Of a DNA stretch of 59,370 nt, positions 16,730-24,449 are shown in pieces. Made by a program: the position numbers and the translations under genes. The notes beneath the pieces are model-generated. The model searched no databases. It saw only the letters and a program-made list of their open reading frames with translations, and was not told the origin of the DNA. How positions within the stretch are numbered: the first letter of the stretch is position 1; each line of letters begins with the position of its first letter. The stretch comes from Bacteroidia bacterium (GTDB taxonomy: Bacteria; Bacteroidota; Bacteroidia; Bacteroidales; Azobacteroidaceae): assembly GCA_025999935.1 (NCBI GenBank), contig BNXY01000010.1:1-59370 (forward strand). The letters run 5' to 3'.

Positions 16730-17677
16730 ATGCTTTACTTTTTCATTGCTATTTTGCTTTTTTCGGCTATGTTGCTGTATTTCCGAATCGCCGACAAATA
16801 CAACATCATCGACAAGCCCAACGAACGCAGTTCGCACGATTACATCACCATACGAGGCGGTGGCGTAGTATTTTGGCTGGCAGCAATGTTGTGTTGCCTT
16901 GTAGGGGCGTTGCGCGCAACGCCCCTACCGTTTCCATTCGCTCTCGGCATCACACTGATTTCCGCAGTCAGTTTTTGGGATGATATACAATCGTTGCCAA
17001 ACAAAATCCGTATTGTAATCCATTTTTTATCAATCAGTTTGGTATTCTATGAATTGGGAATGTTTGCCCTGCCCTGGTGGTTGATTCCCACAGCCTATAT
17101 CTTCTTTGTCGGCATCCTGAACGCCTACAATTTCATGGACGGCATCAACGGCATAACCGGATTGTACAGTCTGGCGGTTCTGATTTTGTTACAATACATC
17201 AATTATAAGCTCATTCCCTTTACTCAGCCCGATTTCATCAATTACGCAATAATCGCCTGCATGGTTTTCCTGTTCTTCAATTTCCGCAAAAAAGCGAAAT
17301 GCTTCGCGGGCGACGTTGGCAGTATGGCTATCTCGTTTTGGTTGGTGACTTTGCTGCTTCAACTGATGCTAAAAACCGGTTCGTTTATCTGGATTTTATT
17401 TTTAGCCGTTTACGGCGTTGATTCGGTATGTACGATTTTGCACCGTATCTATTTGAAACAAAACATTTTCAAGGCACACCGGATGCACTTTTACCAGATA
17501 CTGTCCAACGAACGCGGAATTTCACACTTGAAAGTATCCGCAGGATACGCACTTGTCCAATTGTTGATTGGCGGAACCGTCATTCGGGCCTACCGGATCA
17601 ATATGCCGGAATGGCTTGCCGGATTGGGCGTTACCTTCGTATTATCGGCAATTTATTTATTCAAATTCAGAAAATAA
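16730..17677 (+). CDS. WecA/MraY-like UDP-sugar:undecaprenyl-phosphate sugar-1-phosphate transferase
   Basis: A 315-residue polytopic membrane enzyme of glycosyltransferase family 4 (PNPT superfamily). Signatures: NERSSHDYITIRGGG (31-45), the Asp pair in FWDDIQSLPNK (about 82-92), NAYNFMDGINGITG (131-144), KCFAGDVGSM around 190 and the C-terminal KAHRMHFYQIL. It moves a sugar-1-phosphate from a UDP-sugar to undecaprenyl phosphate and so starts the repeat unit. It follows the epimerase by 4 bp, which may supply its donor. Residues 58-67 (VGALRATPLP) are encoded by the same 28-bp palindrome found in the preceding gene and fall at a membrane-segment boundary. Confidence 0.9.
   Translation: MLYFFIAILLFSAMLLYFRIADKYNIIDKPNERSSHDYITIRGGGVVFWLAAMLCCLVGALRATPLPFPFALGITLISAVSFWDDIQSLPNKIRIVIHFLSISLVFYELGMFALPWWLIPTAYIFFVGILNAYNFMDGINGITGLYSLAVLILLQYINYKLIPFTQPDFINYAIIACMVFLFFNFRKKAKCFAGDVGSMAISFWLVTLLLQLMLKTGSFIWILFLAVYGVDSVCTILHRIYLKQNIFKAHRMHFYQILSNERGISHLKVSAGYALVQLLIGGTVIRAYRINMPEWLAGLGVTFVLSAIYLFKFRK
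16901..16928. repeat. 28-bp perfect palindrome, copy 2, in the WecA-like gene
   Basis: Identical over 28 bp (31 with flanks) to 15919-15946 and read in the same frame, giving the same peptide VGALRATPLP. Confidence 0.95.
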
Positions 17678-17696
17678 CCCCCAACTTAATATATAC

Positions 17697-19634
17697 ATGT
17701 TAAATAAATTAAACCCCGTTTTGTATAAGACACTTACAACATTAACAAGCATCCCCTTTTTGTCAAAAAGGCTGGTATTTTTCGCAGACTTATTGATTGC
17801 CGCGATAGCCTTTTTTATCTCTTACCGGCTTTGCTTTGAGCTTATCTCGGCAAAAATAGTAATCAATATCTTCTTGATTAAGCTGTTGATATACCTTGTT
17901 GTGACCGGCGTATTTTTCCTTACTTTCAAAACCCAGACAGGAATTTTGCGCTATTCGACCTTTCTGGATGCCTTGCGCATCTTTTCCGCCGTCTTTTTTG
18001 CCAACTTGACAATGGTGGTAATCAACAAGTTACTGTCGATTTTTTATGAACATTCGATTCTTTCGTGGCAAGGATTCTTCATTAACTTTGTTTTGACCTT
18101 CAGCGCCATTTTCTTTTTCAGAATGGCGATTCGGTTAATTTTCGATTACGCGAGAATATCAGGTGTTAAAAAGCACAAATCCAGGCCTTTACTGATTTAC
18201 GGGACAGGCTCTACAAGCATCGGACTGGCCAAATTGATTACCGCCAGCGAAAACTTGTCTTACCATGTTACCGGTTTTATTTCATCCGCTTATGACCGTT
18301 CGAACAAAAAAATATCCAATCATCCGGTTTATTACAGGAATGATGTTTTCAAGGATTTTTCCTTACTGAAAAATACAAGGGCGATATTGATATATCCCAA
18401 GGAAATAGACAGTTCGGAAAAACAGTTTATAGCAGACAAATGCCTGGAATACAAGATTGATTTGCTGTCCGCTCCGGCAATAACCAATTGGAAGGAAAGC
18501 ATCAGGGAACTGAAAAAAGTCAATATCGAGGACTTGCTGGGACGGCTTCCCAATCAGATTGATATTCAATCCATTGGAAAGAATCTGAAAGGCAAGACGG
18601 TTCTGGTAACCGGCGCCGCAGGTTCTATCGGAGGCGAAATTGTGCGTCAAATCAGTCGGTTCGATTTGCAATTGCTGCTCATTTGCGATGTGGCGGAAAG
18701 TCCGCTTCACGGTCTAACGCTGGAATTGCAGGACAATTTTCCTGAAACCCGCTTCGTTCCGGTAATCGGAAATGTACGGGATTACGCCCAAATGAAATTA
18801 ATCTTTGAAAAATACAAGCCCGATTATGTATATCATGCCGCCGCCTACAAACACGTTCCCCTGATGGAGATGCACCCTTGCGAAGCCATCCTGACGAATG
18901 TGCTCGGAAGCCGCAATATAGCCGATTTATCCGTTCTCTATCAGGCAGAAGCATTTGTAATGATTTCGACCGACAAGGCGGTAAATCCGACGAATGTGAT
19001 GGGAGCATCCAAACGAATTGCAGAAATGTACATACAGTCTTTGTCGAAAAAGATAAAGAAACAATCGCCGGATTCGCCGCATACCCGCATCATTACCACC
19101 CGGTTTGGAAACGTTTTAGGCTCCAACGGCTCGGTTATTCCCCGGTTCGAGGAGCAGATAAAACACGGAGGACCGGTTACCGTCACCCATCCGGATGTGA
19201 TTCGTTACTTTATGACGATTCCCGAAGCCTGCCGCCTGGTGCTTGAAGCCGGAAATCTGGGTGAAGGCGGCGAAGTATTCATTTTCGATATGGGTGAATC
19301 GATAAAAATAAAGGATGTGGCGGAAAAAATGATTCGCCTCTCCGGTTTGGAACCGTACCGGGATATAAAAATCGAATATACGGGATTAAGGCCGGGCGAA
19401 AAGTTGCATGAAGAATTGCTGTATGATAAAGAAACGGTGAAACCGACTCACAATCCGAAGATTATGATAGGCGCAGTACGCGAATACGATTATGAATCGC
19501 TTGCCGCCCATTTGAAATTGCTGATAGAAACGGCGCGAACATTCGACTCAATTGAGGTGGTCGGCTTGATGAAAAAGACGGTTCCGGAATTTATCAGTCA
19601 AAATTCTCCATACGAAAAATTAGACAGAAAATGA
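17697..19634 (+). CDS. WbpM/CapD-like membrane UDP-sugar 4,6-dehydratase
   Basis: A 645-residue protein starting at the ATG at 17697 (the frame is open upstream, inside the previous gene). Four or five membrane segments fill residues 20-140, a CoA/NAD-like middle domain begins with LLIYGTGSTSIGLAK, and the catalytic SDR domain begins about 302 (VLVTGAAGSIGGEIVRQI). The active-site segment is STDKAVNPTNVMGASKR, with Met in place of the usual Tyr three residues before Lys, as in WbpM and FlaA1 dehydratases. KHVPLMEMHPCEAI and RFGNVLGSNGSVIPRF are further family blocks. It makes UDP-4-keto-6-deoxy-GlcNAc-type sugars, upstream of the epimerase step. Confidence 0.9.
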   Translation: MLNKLNPVLYKTLTTLTSIPFLSKRLVFFADLLIAAIAFFISYRLCFELISAKIVINIFLIKLLIYLVVTGVFFLTFKTQTGILRYSTFLDALRIFSAVFFANLTMVVINKLLSIFYEHSILSWQGFFINFVLTFSAIFFFRMAIRLIFDYARISGVKKHKSRPLLIYGTGSTSIGLAKLITASENLSYHVTGFISSAYDRSNKKISNHPVYYRNDVFKDFSLLKNTRAILIYPKEIDSSEKQFIADKCLEYKIDLLSAPAITNWKESIRELKKVNIEDLLGRLPNQIDIQSIGKNLKGKTVLVTGAAGSIGGEIVRQISRFDLQLLLICDVAESPLHGLTLELQDNFPETRFVPVIGNVRDYAQMKLIFEKYKPDYVYHAAAYKHVPLMEMHPCEAILTNVLGSRNIADLSVLYQAEAFVMISTDKAVNPTNVMGASKRIAEMYIQSLSKKIKKQSPDSPHTRIITTRFGNVLGSNGSVIPRFEEQIKHGGPVTVTHPDVIRYFMTIPEACRLVLEAGNLGEGGEVFIFDMGESIKIKDVAEKMIRLSGLEPYRDIKIEYTGLRPGEKLHEELLYDKETVKPTHNPKIMIGAVREYDYESLAAHLKLLIETARTFDSIEVVGLMKKTVPEFISQNSPYEKLDRK

Positions 19635-19738
19635 AAACGAAAATTAAATTTGATGCGGTTGGCTGCGCGCTGGGGATTGTTTTGTTGTTGCTTTTTGCTG
19701 TTGCGGTGGTGGTGGTTTGCTTGATTGCTCGATTGTAG
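19631..19738 (+). CDS. 35-residue single-pass membrane peptide
   Basis: An ATG overlapping the stop of the dehydratase (ATGA at 19631-19634) opens a 35-residue frame: a short basic head MKTKIKFDAVGC, a long hydrophobic stretch and the end CLIARL. Overlap and clean hydrophobicity suggest a real peptide, coupled to the dehydratase, but there is no family that I know. A peptide of exactly the same length and layout occurs at 38654-38761. The intergenic DNA from 19739 to 19824 shows nothing else. Confidence 0.4.
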   Translation: MKTKIKFDAVGCALGIVLLLLFAVAVVVVCLIARL

Positions 19739-19824
19739 CGCTTCGCTAAAAATCAATTTTGTTCAGTATTTATAAAGACCTTGCTATTAATAATGTAAAT
19801 GATTTTTTTTCATGCGACTAATTT

Positions 19825-19947
19825 TTAATAAAACATACCGATTATAATTCTAGTAACAACATCTCCGCCGAATCCCCAAGCCTGGGCTTCCCATCCAGCA
19901 ATCCGTTCAAAAGGATTGAATAGCAGTTTTAAATCTTGTCTCTTCAT
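19825..19947 (-). pseudogene. Truncated membrane-protein start coupled to the DUF2089 gene
   Basis: On the minus strand an ATG at 19947 overlaps the stop of the DUF2089 gene (ATGA), and the frame reads KLLFNPFERIAGWEAQAWGF and on to a stop at 19825-19827, 40 residues in all. DUF2089 genes are often followed by a multi-pass membrane protein whose N-terminus looks like this (NPFE-x-IAG followed by hydrophobic segments). The remainder is missing, so I read it as the stump of that partner. It could also be a genuine short protein. Confidence 0.45.
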
Positions 19948-20237
19948 AACAAATTCAGTTTATTCAGTTTATTAATTTTAGCAATTAGATCATCTAAAAA
20001 ATTCCGCACCGTAGGATAACTGATCCCCCTGTTTTTCGCCATCTCTTTCAGACTTCCACTCGACTTGACAAAGTCGATAATAAATGCCTGTTCCTTATCG
20101 TCCAAACTGGCCAAAAGCGGCAAAGTGAATACTCCGTTCACTTCCGTATGGCAGTGATTACAAAAAAGACGACTTACCTTCAACGGTTGATTACAACCGG
20201 GGCAATGTAAGGGCAAATGTTTTTTTACTTCATTCAT
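19944..20237 (-). CDS. DUF2089 family protein (zinc ribbon plus HTH)
   Basis: 97 residues from the ATG at 20237 (MNEVKKHLPLHCPGC); an ATG at 20261 is also in frame but lies inside the promoter element. Four Cys/His ligands form a zinc ribbon (CPGCNQPL and CNHCHTEV), followed by a small helix-turn-helix: SSGSLKEMAKNRGISYPTVR. Such proteins are thought to be transcription regulators of a neighbouring membrane protein. The expected partner gene behind it is reduced to 40 codons. Confidence 0.8.
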   Translation of the reverse strand: MNEVKKHLPLHCPGCNQPLKVSRLFCNHCHTEVNGVFTLPLLASLDDKEQAFIIDFVKSSGSLKEMAKNRGISYPTVRNFLDDLIAKINKLNKLNLL

Positions 20238-20258
20238 AATTATTACCGATTTTCGGAA

Positions 20259-20266
20259 CAAAAATA
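20259..20266 (-). promoter_or_regulatory. -7 element of the DUF2089 gene
   Basis: On the minus strand TATTTTTG, matching TAnnTTTG, 21 bp before the ATG at 20237. No clear -33 TTTG at the expected distance. Confidence 0.4.
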
Positions 20267-20357
20267 ATTCCTTTTTTAATATAATTAAAATAAAAATGAA
20301 TAAAGTTAATGTAAATTCCGATTTTATTCAAAAAAAGGAGCTATTTCAAATAAAAAT

Positions 20358-20388
20358 TTTGATTTGATTCGATTTTTATGCACTTTTG
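20358..20388 (+). promoter_or_regulatory. Promoter of the ybaK-like gene
   Basis: TTTG at 20358-20361, 19 bases, CACTTTTG at 20381-20388 (one change from TAnnTTTG), 32 bp before the ATG at 20421. Confidence 0.5.
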
Positions 20389-20420
20389 CAGAGAAATAGA
20401 ATGAAAGCGAATAATTGAAA

Positions 20421-20960
20421 ATGACCGCAATGAAAACAAACAAAACAAACGCAGCTCGACTATTAGACCAAGCGAAAATAGCCTACGAACTCATCCCTTA
20501 TGCGTTCGACGAGAATGATTTGAGCGCTCTGCACGTAGCAGAAGCTTTGAATGAGCCGATAGAACAGGTATTCAAAACGCTGGTGTTGAAAGGCGACAAA
20601 AACGGTTATTTCGTCTGTGTAATTCCGGGGGAAAGCGAACTGGATTTGAAGTTGGCTGCCAAAGCTTCCGGTAACAAAAACTGCGATTTGATTCCACAAA
20701 AAGACCTTTTGCCTCTGACCGGATATATTCGTGGTGGTTGTTCGCCGATTGGGATGAAAAAACATTTTCCAACTTATATTCACGAAAGTTGCCTGCTTTA
20801 CGAATTTATGTTTGTCAGCGCCGGACAAAGAGGGTTGCAATTAAAAATAACGCCAAAAGATTTGATTGAGGCGGCGACGGCGGATTGTAACCTTTTGGTA
20901 TCACACAAAAAGGTATCATCCCATTTTGTTATATCGGAAAATACTTGTATCTTTGCCTGA
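20421..20960 (+). CDS. ybaK: Cys-tRNA(Pro) deacylase, YbaK/EbsC type
   Basis: A single YbaK domain of about 179 residues. ATG at 20421 is used; ATG at 20430 (MKTNKTNAARLLDQAKIAYE) is equally possible. Family blocks are QVFKTLVLKGDKNGYFVCVI, GESELDLKLAAKASGNK, GYIRGGCSPIGMKK and FVSAGQRGLQLKITP; the lysine in TLVLKG is the conserved one. The enzyme hydrolyses mischarged Cys-tRNA(Pro) in the cytoplasm. The last 15 residues (after LLVSHKK) go beyond the usual end and overlap the pyrH promoter. Confidence 0.9.
   Translation: MTAMKTNKTNAARLLDQAKIAYELIPYAFDENDLSALHVAEALNEPIEQVFKTLVLKGDKNGYFVCVIPGESELDLKLAAKASGNKNCDLIPQKDLLPLTGYIRGGCSPIGMKKHFPTYIHESCLLYEFMFVSAGQRGLQLKITPKDLIEAATADCNLLVSHKKVSSHFVISENTCIFA
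20925..20955 (+). promoter_or_regulatory. Promoter of pyrH
   Basis: TTTG at 20925-20928, exactly 19 bases, TATCTTTG at 20948-20955. It lies in the 3' end of the ybaK-like gene and 49 bp before the pyrH ATG, so pyrH-frr-rsgA can be expressed independently. Confidence 0.65.
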
Positions 20961-21003
20961 AATTAATCAAGGTCTAAAAAGCCCAATAACAGTAGATAGC
21001 ATC

Positions 21004-21714
21004 ATGTTGAAATATAAACGCATCCTTCTAAAGCTCAGTGGAGAATCCCTGATGGGAAACAAGCAGTACGGTATTGACGAGAATCGTTTGAACGATTATG
21101 CCCTCCAAATCAAGGAAATTTCCGGAATGGGCATTCAGGTAGCCATTGTCATCGGCGGCGGAAATATTTTTCGGGGATTAGCCGGAACCGCCCAAGGGGT
21201 AGATCGGGTCAAAGGCGACCAAATGGGTATGTTGGCAACTGTTATCAACAGTCTGGCGCTCGCTTCTACTTTGGAGCAAACCGGTGTCAAAGCGAAGGTT
21301 TTTACTGCAACCCGCATGGAGCCTATTGGCCGGTTATACTCAAAAGATGAAGCCGTTGCGGCTCTGAACAATGGAGAAATCGCTATCGTTTCCGGCGGAA
21401 CAGGCAATCCGTTTTTTACCACCGATACAGCTTCCGCTTTGCGAGGCGTAGAATTGGAAGCGGACGTCATGCTCAAGGGAACCCGCGTGGATGGTATTTA
21501 TACAGCCGATCCGGAGAAAGATCCGACGGCAACAAAATTCAATGATATCACTTACGATGAAATTTACGGCAGAGGATTGAAAATCATGGATTTAACCGCT
21601 ACCGCTTTAGCAAAAGACAACCGGCTTCCCATCATCGTTTTTGATATGGACACGATTGGAAACCTGAAAAAAGTATTGACCGGCGAAAATATTGGAACAT
21701 TGGTACACAATTAA
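21004..21714 (+). CDS. pyrH: UMP kinase
   Basis: A 236-residue bacterial UMP kinase of the amino-acid-kinase fold. ATG at 21004 gives the normal N-terminus MLKYKRILLKLSGESLMG. Phosphate-binding glycines are in VIGGGNIFRG, UMP/GTP sites in GDQMGMLATVINSLAL, and GTGNPFFTTDTASALRG with VDGIYTADPEKDP are the ATP-side motifs. It phosphorylates UMP to UDP, feeding RNA and UDP-sugar synthesis. The order pyrH-frr is conserved in most bacteria. Confidence 0.97.
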   Translation: MLKYKRILLKLSGESLMGNKQYGIDENRLNDYALQIKEISGMGIQVAIVIGGGNIFRGLAGTAQGVDRVKGDQMGMLATVINSLALASTLEQTGVKAKVFTATRMEPIGRLYSKDEAVAALNNGEIAIVSGGTGNPFFTTDTASALRGVELEADVMLKGTRVDGIYTADPEKDPTATKFNDITYDEIYGRGLKIMDLTATALAKDNRLPIIVFDMDTIGNLKKVLTGENIGTLVHN

Positions 21715-21765
21715 TTGTTTTGTTTGCCGAAAAATATTTATATTTGCAAAAAAAACATAGAAATT

Positions 21766-22326
21766 ATGAGTATAATTAAAATCGTAGAACAGCAAGCGGA
21801 AGAAAAAATGCTTCATTCCGTGACTCATCTGGAAGATGCATTGTCCCGCATCCGTGCAGGAAAAGCGAATACGCATATCTTAGACGGAATCAAAGTGGAA
21901 TATTATGGCAGTTTAGTGCCATTGTCCAATGTAGCCAACGTTTCGACACCCGATGCCAAGACAATTACCATCTTGCCTTGGGAAAAATCGATGTTCAAAC
22001 CCATTGAAAAAGCCATTCAGGATTCGGATGTGGGTATTACGCCTGAAAACAACGGAGAAATCATCCGCTTGGGAATTCCTCCTTTGACGGAAGAACGCCG
22101 TAAACAATTAGTTAAACTGTCGAGGACAGAAGCTGAAACAGCCAAAGTAAGTGTTAGAAATGCTCGCCGGGACGCCAACGAAAGCGCAAAAAAAGCGGTC
22201 AAAGACGGCACTCCCAAAGATGACGGCGAAGAAACGGAAAACGCAGTTCAAAAATTACACGACAAGTACATCAAGAAAATTGATGAAGTGCTGGATGCCA
22301 AAGAAAAAGAAATAATGACGGTTTAA
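21766..22326 (+). CDS. frr: Ribosome recycling factor
   Basis: 186 residues from the ATG at 21766 ([19 protein letters not shown]). Diagnostic segments are [29 protein letters not shown] [17 protein letters not shown] and [20 protein letters not shown]. With EF-G it splits post-termination ribosomes. A TATATTTG element at 21739-21746 suggests an extra promoter in the 51-bp gap behind pyrH. The rsgA start follows 3 bp after the stop. Confidence 0.97.
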   Translation: MSIIKIVEQQAEEKMLHSVTHLEDALSRIRAGKANTHILDGIKVEYYGSLVPLSNVANVSTPDAKTITILPWEKSMFKPIEKAIQDSDVGITPENNGEIIRLGIPPLTEERRKQLVKLSRTEAETAKVSVRNARRDANESAKKAVKDGTPKDDGEETENAVQKLHDKYIKKIDEVLDAKEKEIMTV

Positions 22327-22329
22327 AAA

Positions 22330-23262
22330 TTGAAGGGACTCGTAGTTAAAAATACAGGTAGTTTGTTTCAGATAAAAACGGAAGATAACCGTTTAATTGA
22401 TGCAAAACTCAAGGGAAATTTCCGGCTAAAAGACATCAAGAGTACCAATCCGGTGTCGGTAGGAGATTTTGTTCTCTTGGAAGAAAATCCGGAAGGGGCG
22501 GCGTTTATTTGCGAAATCGAGGACAGGAGAAATTATATTGTTCGCCGATCGTCCAATCTTTCCAAACAGTCGCACGTAATCGCAGCCAATGTTGACCAAG
22601 CGTTTCTGATTGTAACTATCAATTATCCAATCACTACGCCAACATTTATCGACCGTTTTTTAGCAACAACAGAAGCATATCGCATCCCAACTATCCTCTT
22701 TTTCAACAAAATTGACCGTTACAACTACGAAGACCGGGAATATGCGGATGCCTTGGCGCATTTATACGAAACCATTGGTTATACCTGCTACAAAATTTCG
22801 GCAAAGGAAACGGAAGATTTATCTTTCATGCAGGAACTGTTGCAAGATAAAACCACTTTGATTTCTGGACATTCCGGCGTGGGGAAGTCCACCCTTATCA
22901 ACCGTTTTGTTCCGGGTTCTCGACAAAAAACGCGGGAAATATCGGACTATCATAACAAAGGGATGCATACCACCACTTTTTCGGAAATGATTGAAATTCC
23001 CGGAGGTGGATATATTATTGATACGCCGGGCATCAAGGGATTCGGGGTTTTTGACATGGAAGGTATCGAAATATCCCATTATTTTCCGGAAATATTTCAG
23101 TTTTCGCACAATTGCAAATTCAATAACTGCACACATCGGCGGGAACCCGGATGCGCCGTCTTGAAGGCGGTAGAAGACCATTATGTCAGCGAATCTCGTT
23201 ATAAGAGTTATTTGAACATATTGGAAGATAAAAACGACGGAAAATATCGGGACGCCTATTAA
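22330..23262 (+). CDS. rsgA: Ribosome small-subunit GTPase A
   Basis: A 310-residue circularly permuted GTPase with a TTG start at 22330 ([15 protein letters not shown]), only 3 bp after frr. An N-terminal OB fold is followed by G4 FFNKIDRYN, then the P-loop [15 protein letters not shown]2 region [10 protein letters not shown], and G3 DTPGIKGFG. The C-terminal zinc module is [14 protein letters not shown] with the last His/Cys set. It acts late in 30S maturation. Placement after frr makes a small ribosome-related operon. Confidence 0.96.
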   Translation: MKGLVVKNTGSLFQIKTEDNRLIDAKLKGNFRLKDIKSTNPVSVGDFVLLEENPEGAAFICEIEDRRNYIVRRSSNLSKQSHVIAANVDQAFLIVTINYPITTPTFIDRFLATTEAYRIPTILFFNKIDRYNYEDREYADALAHLYETIGYTCYKISAKETEDLSFMQELLQDKTTLISGHSGVGKSTLINRFVPGSRQKTREISDYHNKGMHTTTFSEMIEIPGGGYIIDTPGIKGFGVFDMEGIEISHYFPEIFQFSHNCKFNNCTHRREPGCAVLKAVEDHYVSESRYKSYLNILEDKNDGKYRDAY

Positions 23263-23310
23263 AAAAGGGGAGGCTTTAGTGTCTGCGACGATGCACATTG
23301 TTCTGCGGTA

Positions 23311-23340
23311 AAGTCCCCTTTAGGGGATTTAGGGGATTTA
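23311..23340. repeat. AAGTCCCC/GGGGATTT dispersed repeat, intergenic
   Basis: AAGTCCCCTTTAGGGGATTT followed by a second GGGGATTTA, in the gap before the YitT-type gene. A related sequence on the other strand lies within a ketosynthase gene at 55964-55994. Confidence 0.6.
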
Positions 23341-23366
23341 TGCAGATAATCATAAAAACAAATAAT

Positions 23367-24248
23367 ATGAAGAAGAAAGTTAAAATAGAAAGAGCGGTAA
23401 TCATTCAGGAAATACAAGATTATTGCGTTATCATTTTCGGCTTGATTTTATATGCCTTGGGTTGGACGGGTTTTTTACTCCCCAACGGAATAACCACGGG
23501 GGGAGTAACCGGTATCGGCGCCATTGTATTTTTTGCCACGAAAATTCCGGTTGCGCTTACTTATTTTTGCATCAATGGCGTTTTGTTAACTATTTCCATT
23601 AAGATATTTGGTTTTAAATTCAGTATTAAAACCATTATCAATGTATTAATTCTTACCTTCTTGTTGTCCTTTTTTCAATTGATTATCAAAGAACCGCTTG
23701 TAAAAGGCGAGCCGTTTATGAGTTGTATCTTGGGCGGTGTCTTGTGCGGCATGGGATTGGGTTTGGTTTTCAATTTCAAAGGGAGTACGGGCGGCACGGA
23801 TATCATTGCGCTACTCATCAATAGATACCGGAATATTTCGATAGGTAAGGGACTGTTAATTTGCGACTTATTAATTATTTGCTCTTCCTATTTCGTTTTT
23901 CAAAGCATTGAAAAAATTGTGTATGGTTTGGTAGTGATGGGGGTTACTTCTTATACCGTCGATATGGTGTTGAATGGAGCAAGACAATCGGTTCAGTTCT
24001 TTATCTTTTCCGACAAATCCGATGAAATTGCCAAAAAAGTGATAGAACAAGCCCACCGCGGCTGCACATTATTGAATGGAACCGGCTGCTATACAAAAAA
24101 TCCCGTAAAAGTGGTGGTAGTCATGGCTAAGAAAACCGAATCGGTAACGATTTTCCGCATTGTGAAAAATATCGACCCCAACGCATTTATCTCACAAAGT
24201 TCCGTCATTGGCGTTTATGGAAATGGATTTGACCAAATTAAGGTGTAA
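23367..24248 (+). CDS. YitT-family integral membrane protein
   Basis: 293 residues from the ATG at 23367 (MKKKVKIERAVIIQEIQDY); the frame is open upstream but crosses a dispersed repeat. Five or six membrane segments fill residues 18-190, with family motifs FLLPNGITTGGVTGIGAIVF and FNFKGSTGGTDIIALL. The C-terminal DUF2179 domain (GCTLLNGTGCYTKNPVKV) is cytoplasmic. The function of the family is not established; transport is assumed. A terminator follows. Confidence 0.88.
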   Translation: MKKKVKIERAVIIQEIQDYCVIIFGLILYALGWTGFLLPNGITTGGVTGIGAIVFFATKIPVALTYFCINGVLLTISIKIFGFKFSIKTIINVLILTFLLSFFQLIIKEPLVKGEPFMSCILGGVLCGMGLGLVFNFKGSTGGTDIIALLINRYRNISIGKGLLICDLLIICSSYFVFQSIEKIVYGLVVMGVTSYTVDMVLNGARQSVQFFIFSDKSDEIAKKVIEQAHRGCTLLNGTGCYTKNPVKVVVVMAKKTESVTIFRIVKNIDPNAFISQSSVIGVYGNGFDQIKV

Positions 24249-24271
24249 AACACTCATGCATAAAAACAAAA

Positions 24272-24295
24272 AAGCTGTCCCTTTTGAGACAGCTT
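24272..24295. terminator. Bidirectional terminator
   Basis: AAGCTGTC (24272-24279) and GACAGCTT (24288-24295) form an 8-bp stem with an 8-base loop. A-rich DNA on the left and T-rich DNA on the right give U-runs in both directions, so it can end the YitT gene on + and tRNA-His on -. Confidence 0.8.
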
Positions 24296-24306
24296 CTTTG
24301 TTTTTG

Positions 24307-24380
24307 GGTGGAAGATGGGGCTCGAACCCACGACCCTCAGAACCACAACCTGATGCTCTAACCAACTGAGCTACGACCAC
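24307..24380 (-). tRNA. tRNA-His (anticodon GTG)
   Basis: On the minus strand the gene folds into a normal cloverleaf: D arm GCTCAGTTGGTTAGAGC, anticodon loop TTGTGGT with anticodon GTG, and T arm GTGGGTTCGAGCCCCAT. The base before position 1 is G (24381) and can pair with C73, the hallmark of histidine tRNA. CCA is not encoded. The acceptor stem has two apparent mismatches: strand GTGGTCG faces CTTCCAC, giving U5/U68 and C6/U67. Confidence 0.95.
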
Positions 24381-24400
24381 CATATTTTGCTTTCGCGGTG

Positions 24401-24431
24401 CAAAGATACAACTTTGTTCTTATTTCACAAA
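24401..24431 (-). promoter_or_regulatory. Promoter of tRNA-His
   Basis: Minus strand TTTG (24428-24431), 19 bases, TATCTTTG (24401-24408), 20 bp before the tRNA 5' end. A perfect match to the Bacteroidetes consensus. Confidence 0.7.
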
Positions 24432-24449
24432 ATTTAGGAAGATAAATTT

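Noticed and set aside
15919..16928. CRISPR-like repeats
   Set aside because: The repeats are palindromic, scattered and not regularly spaced; no array and no cas genes are present.
17568..17696. Longer N-terminus of the 4,6-dehydratase
   Set aside because: It lies inside the WecA-like gene in another frame; the ATG at 17697 fits the membrane start of this family.
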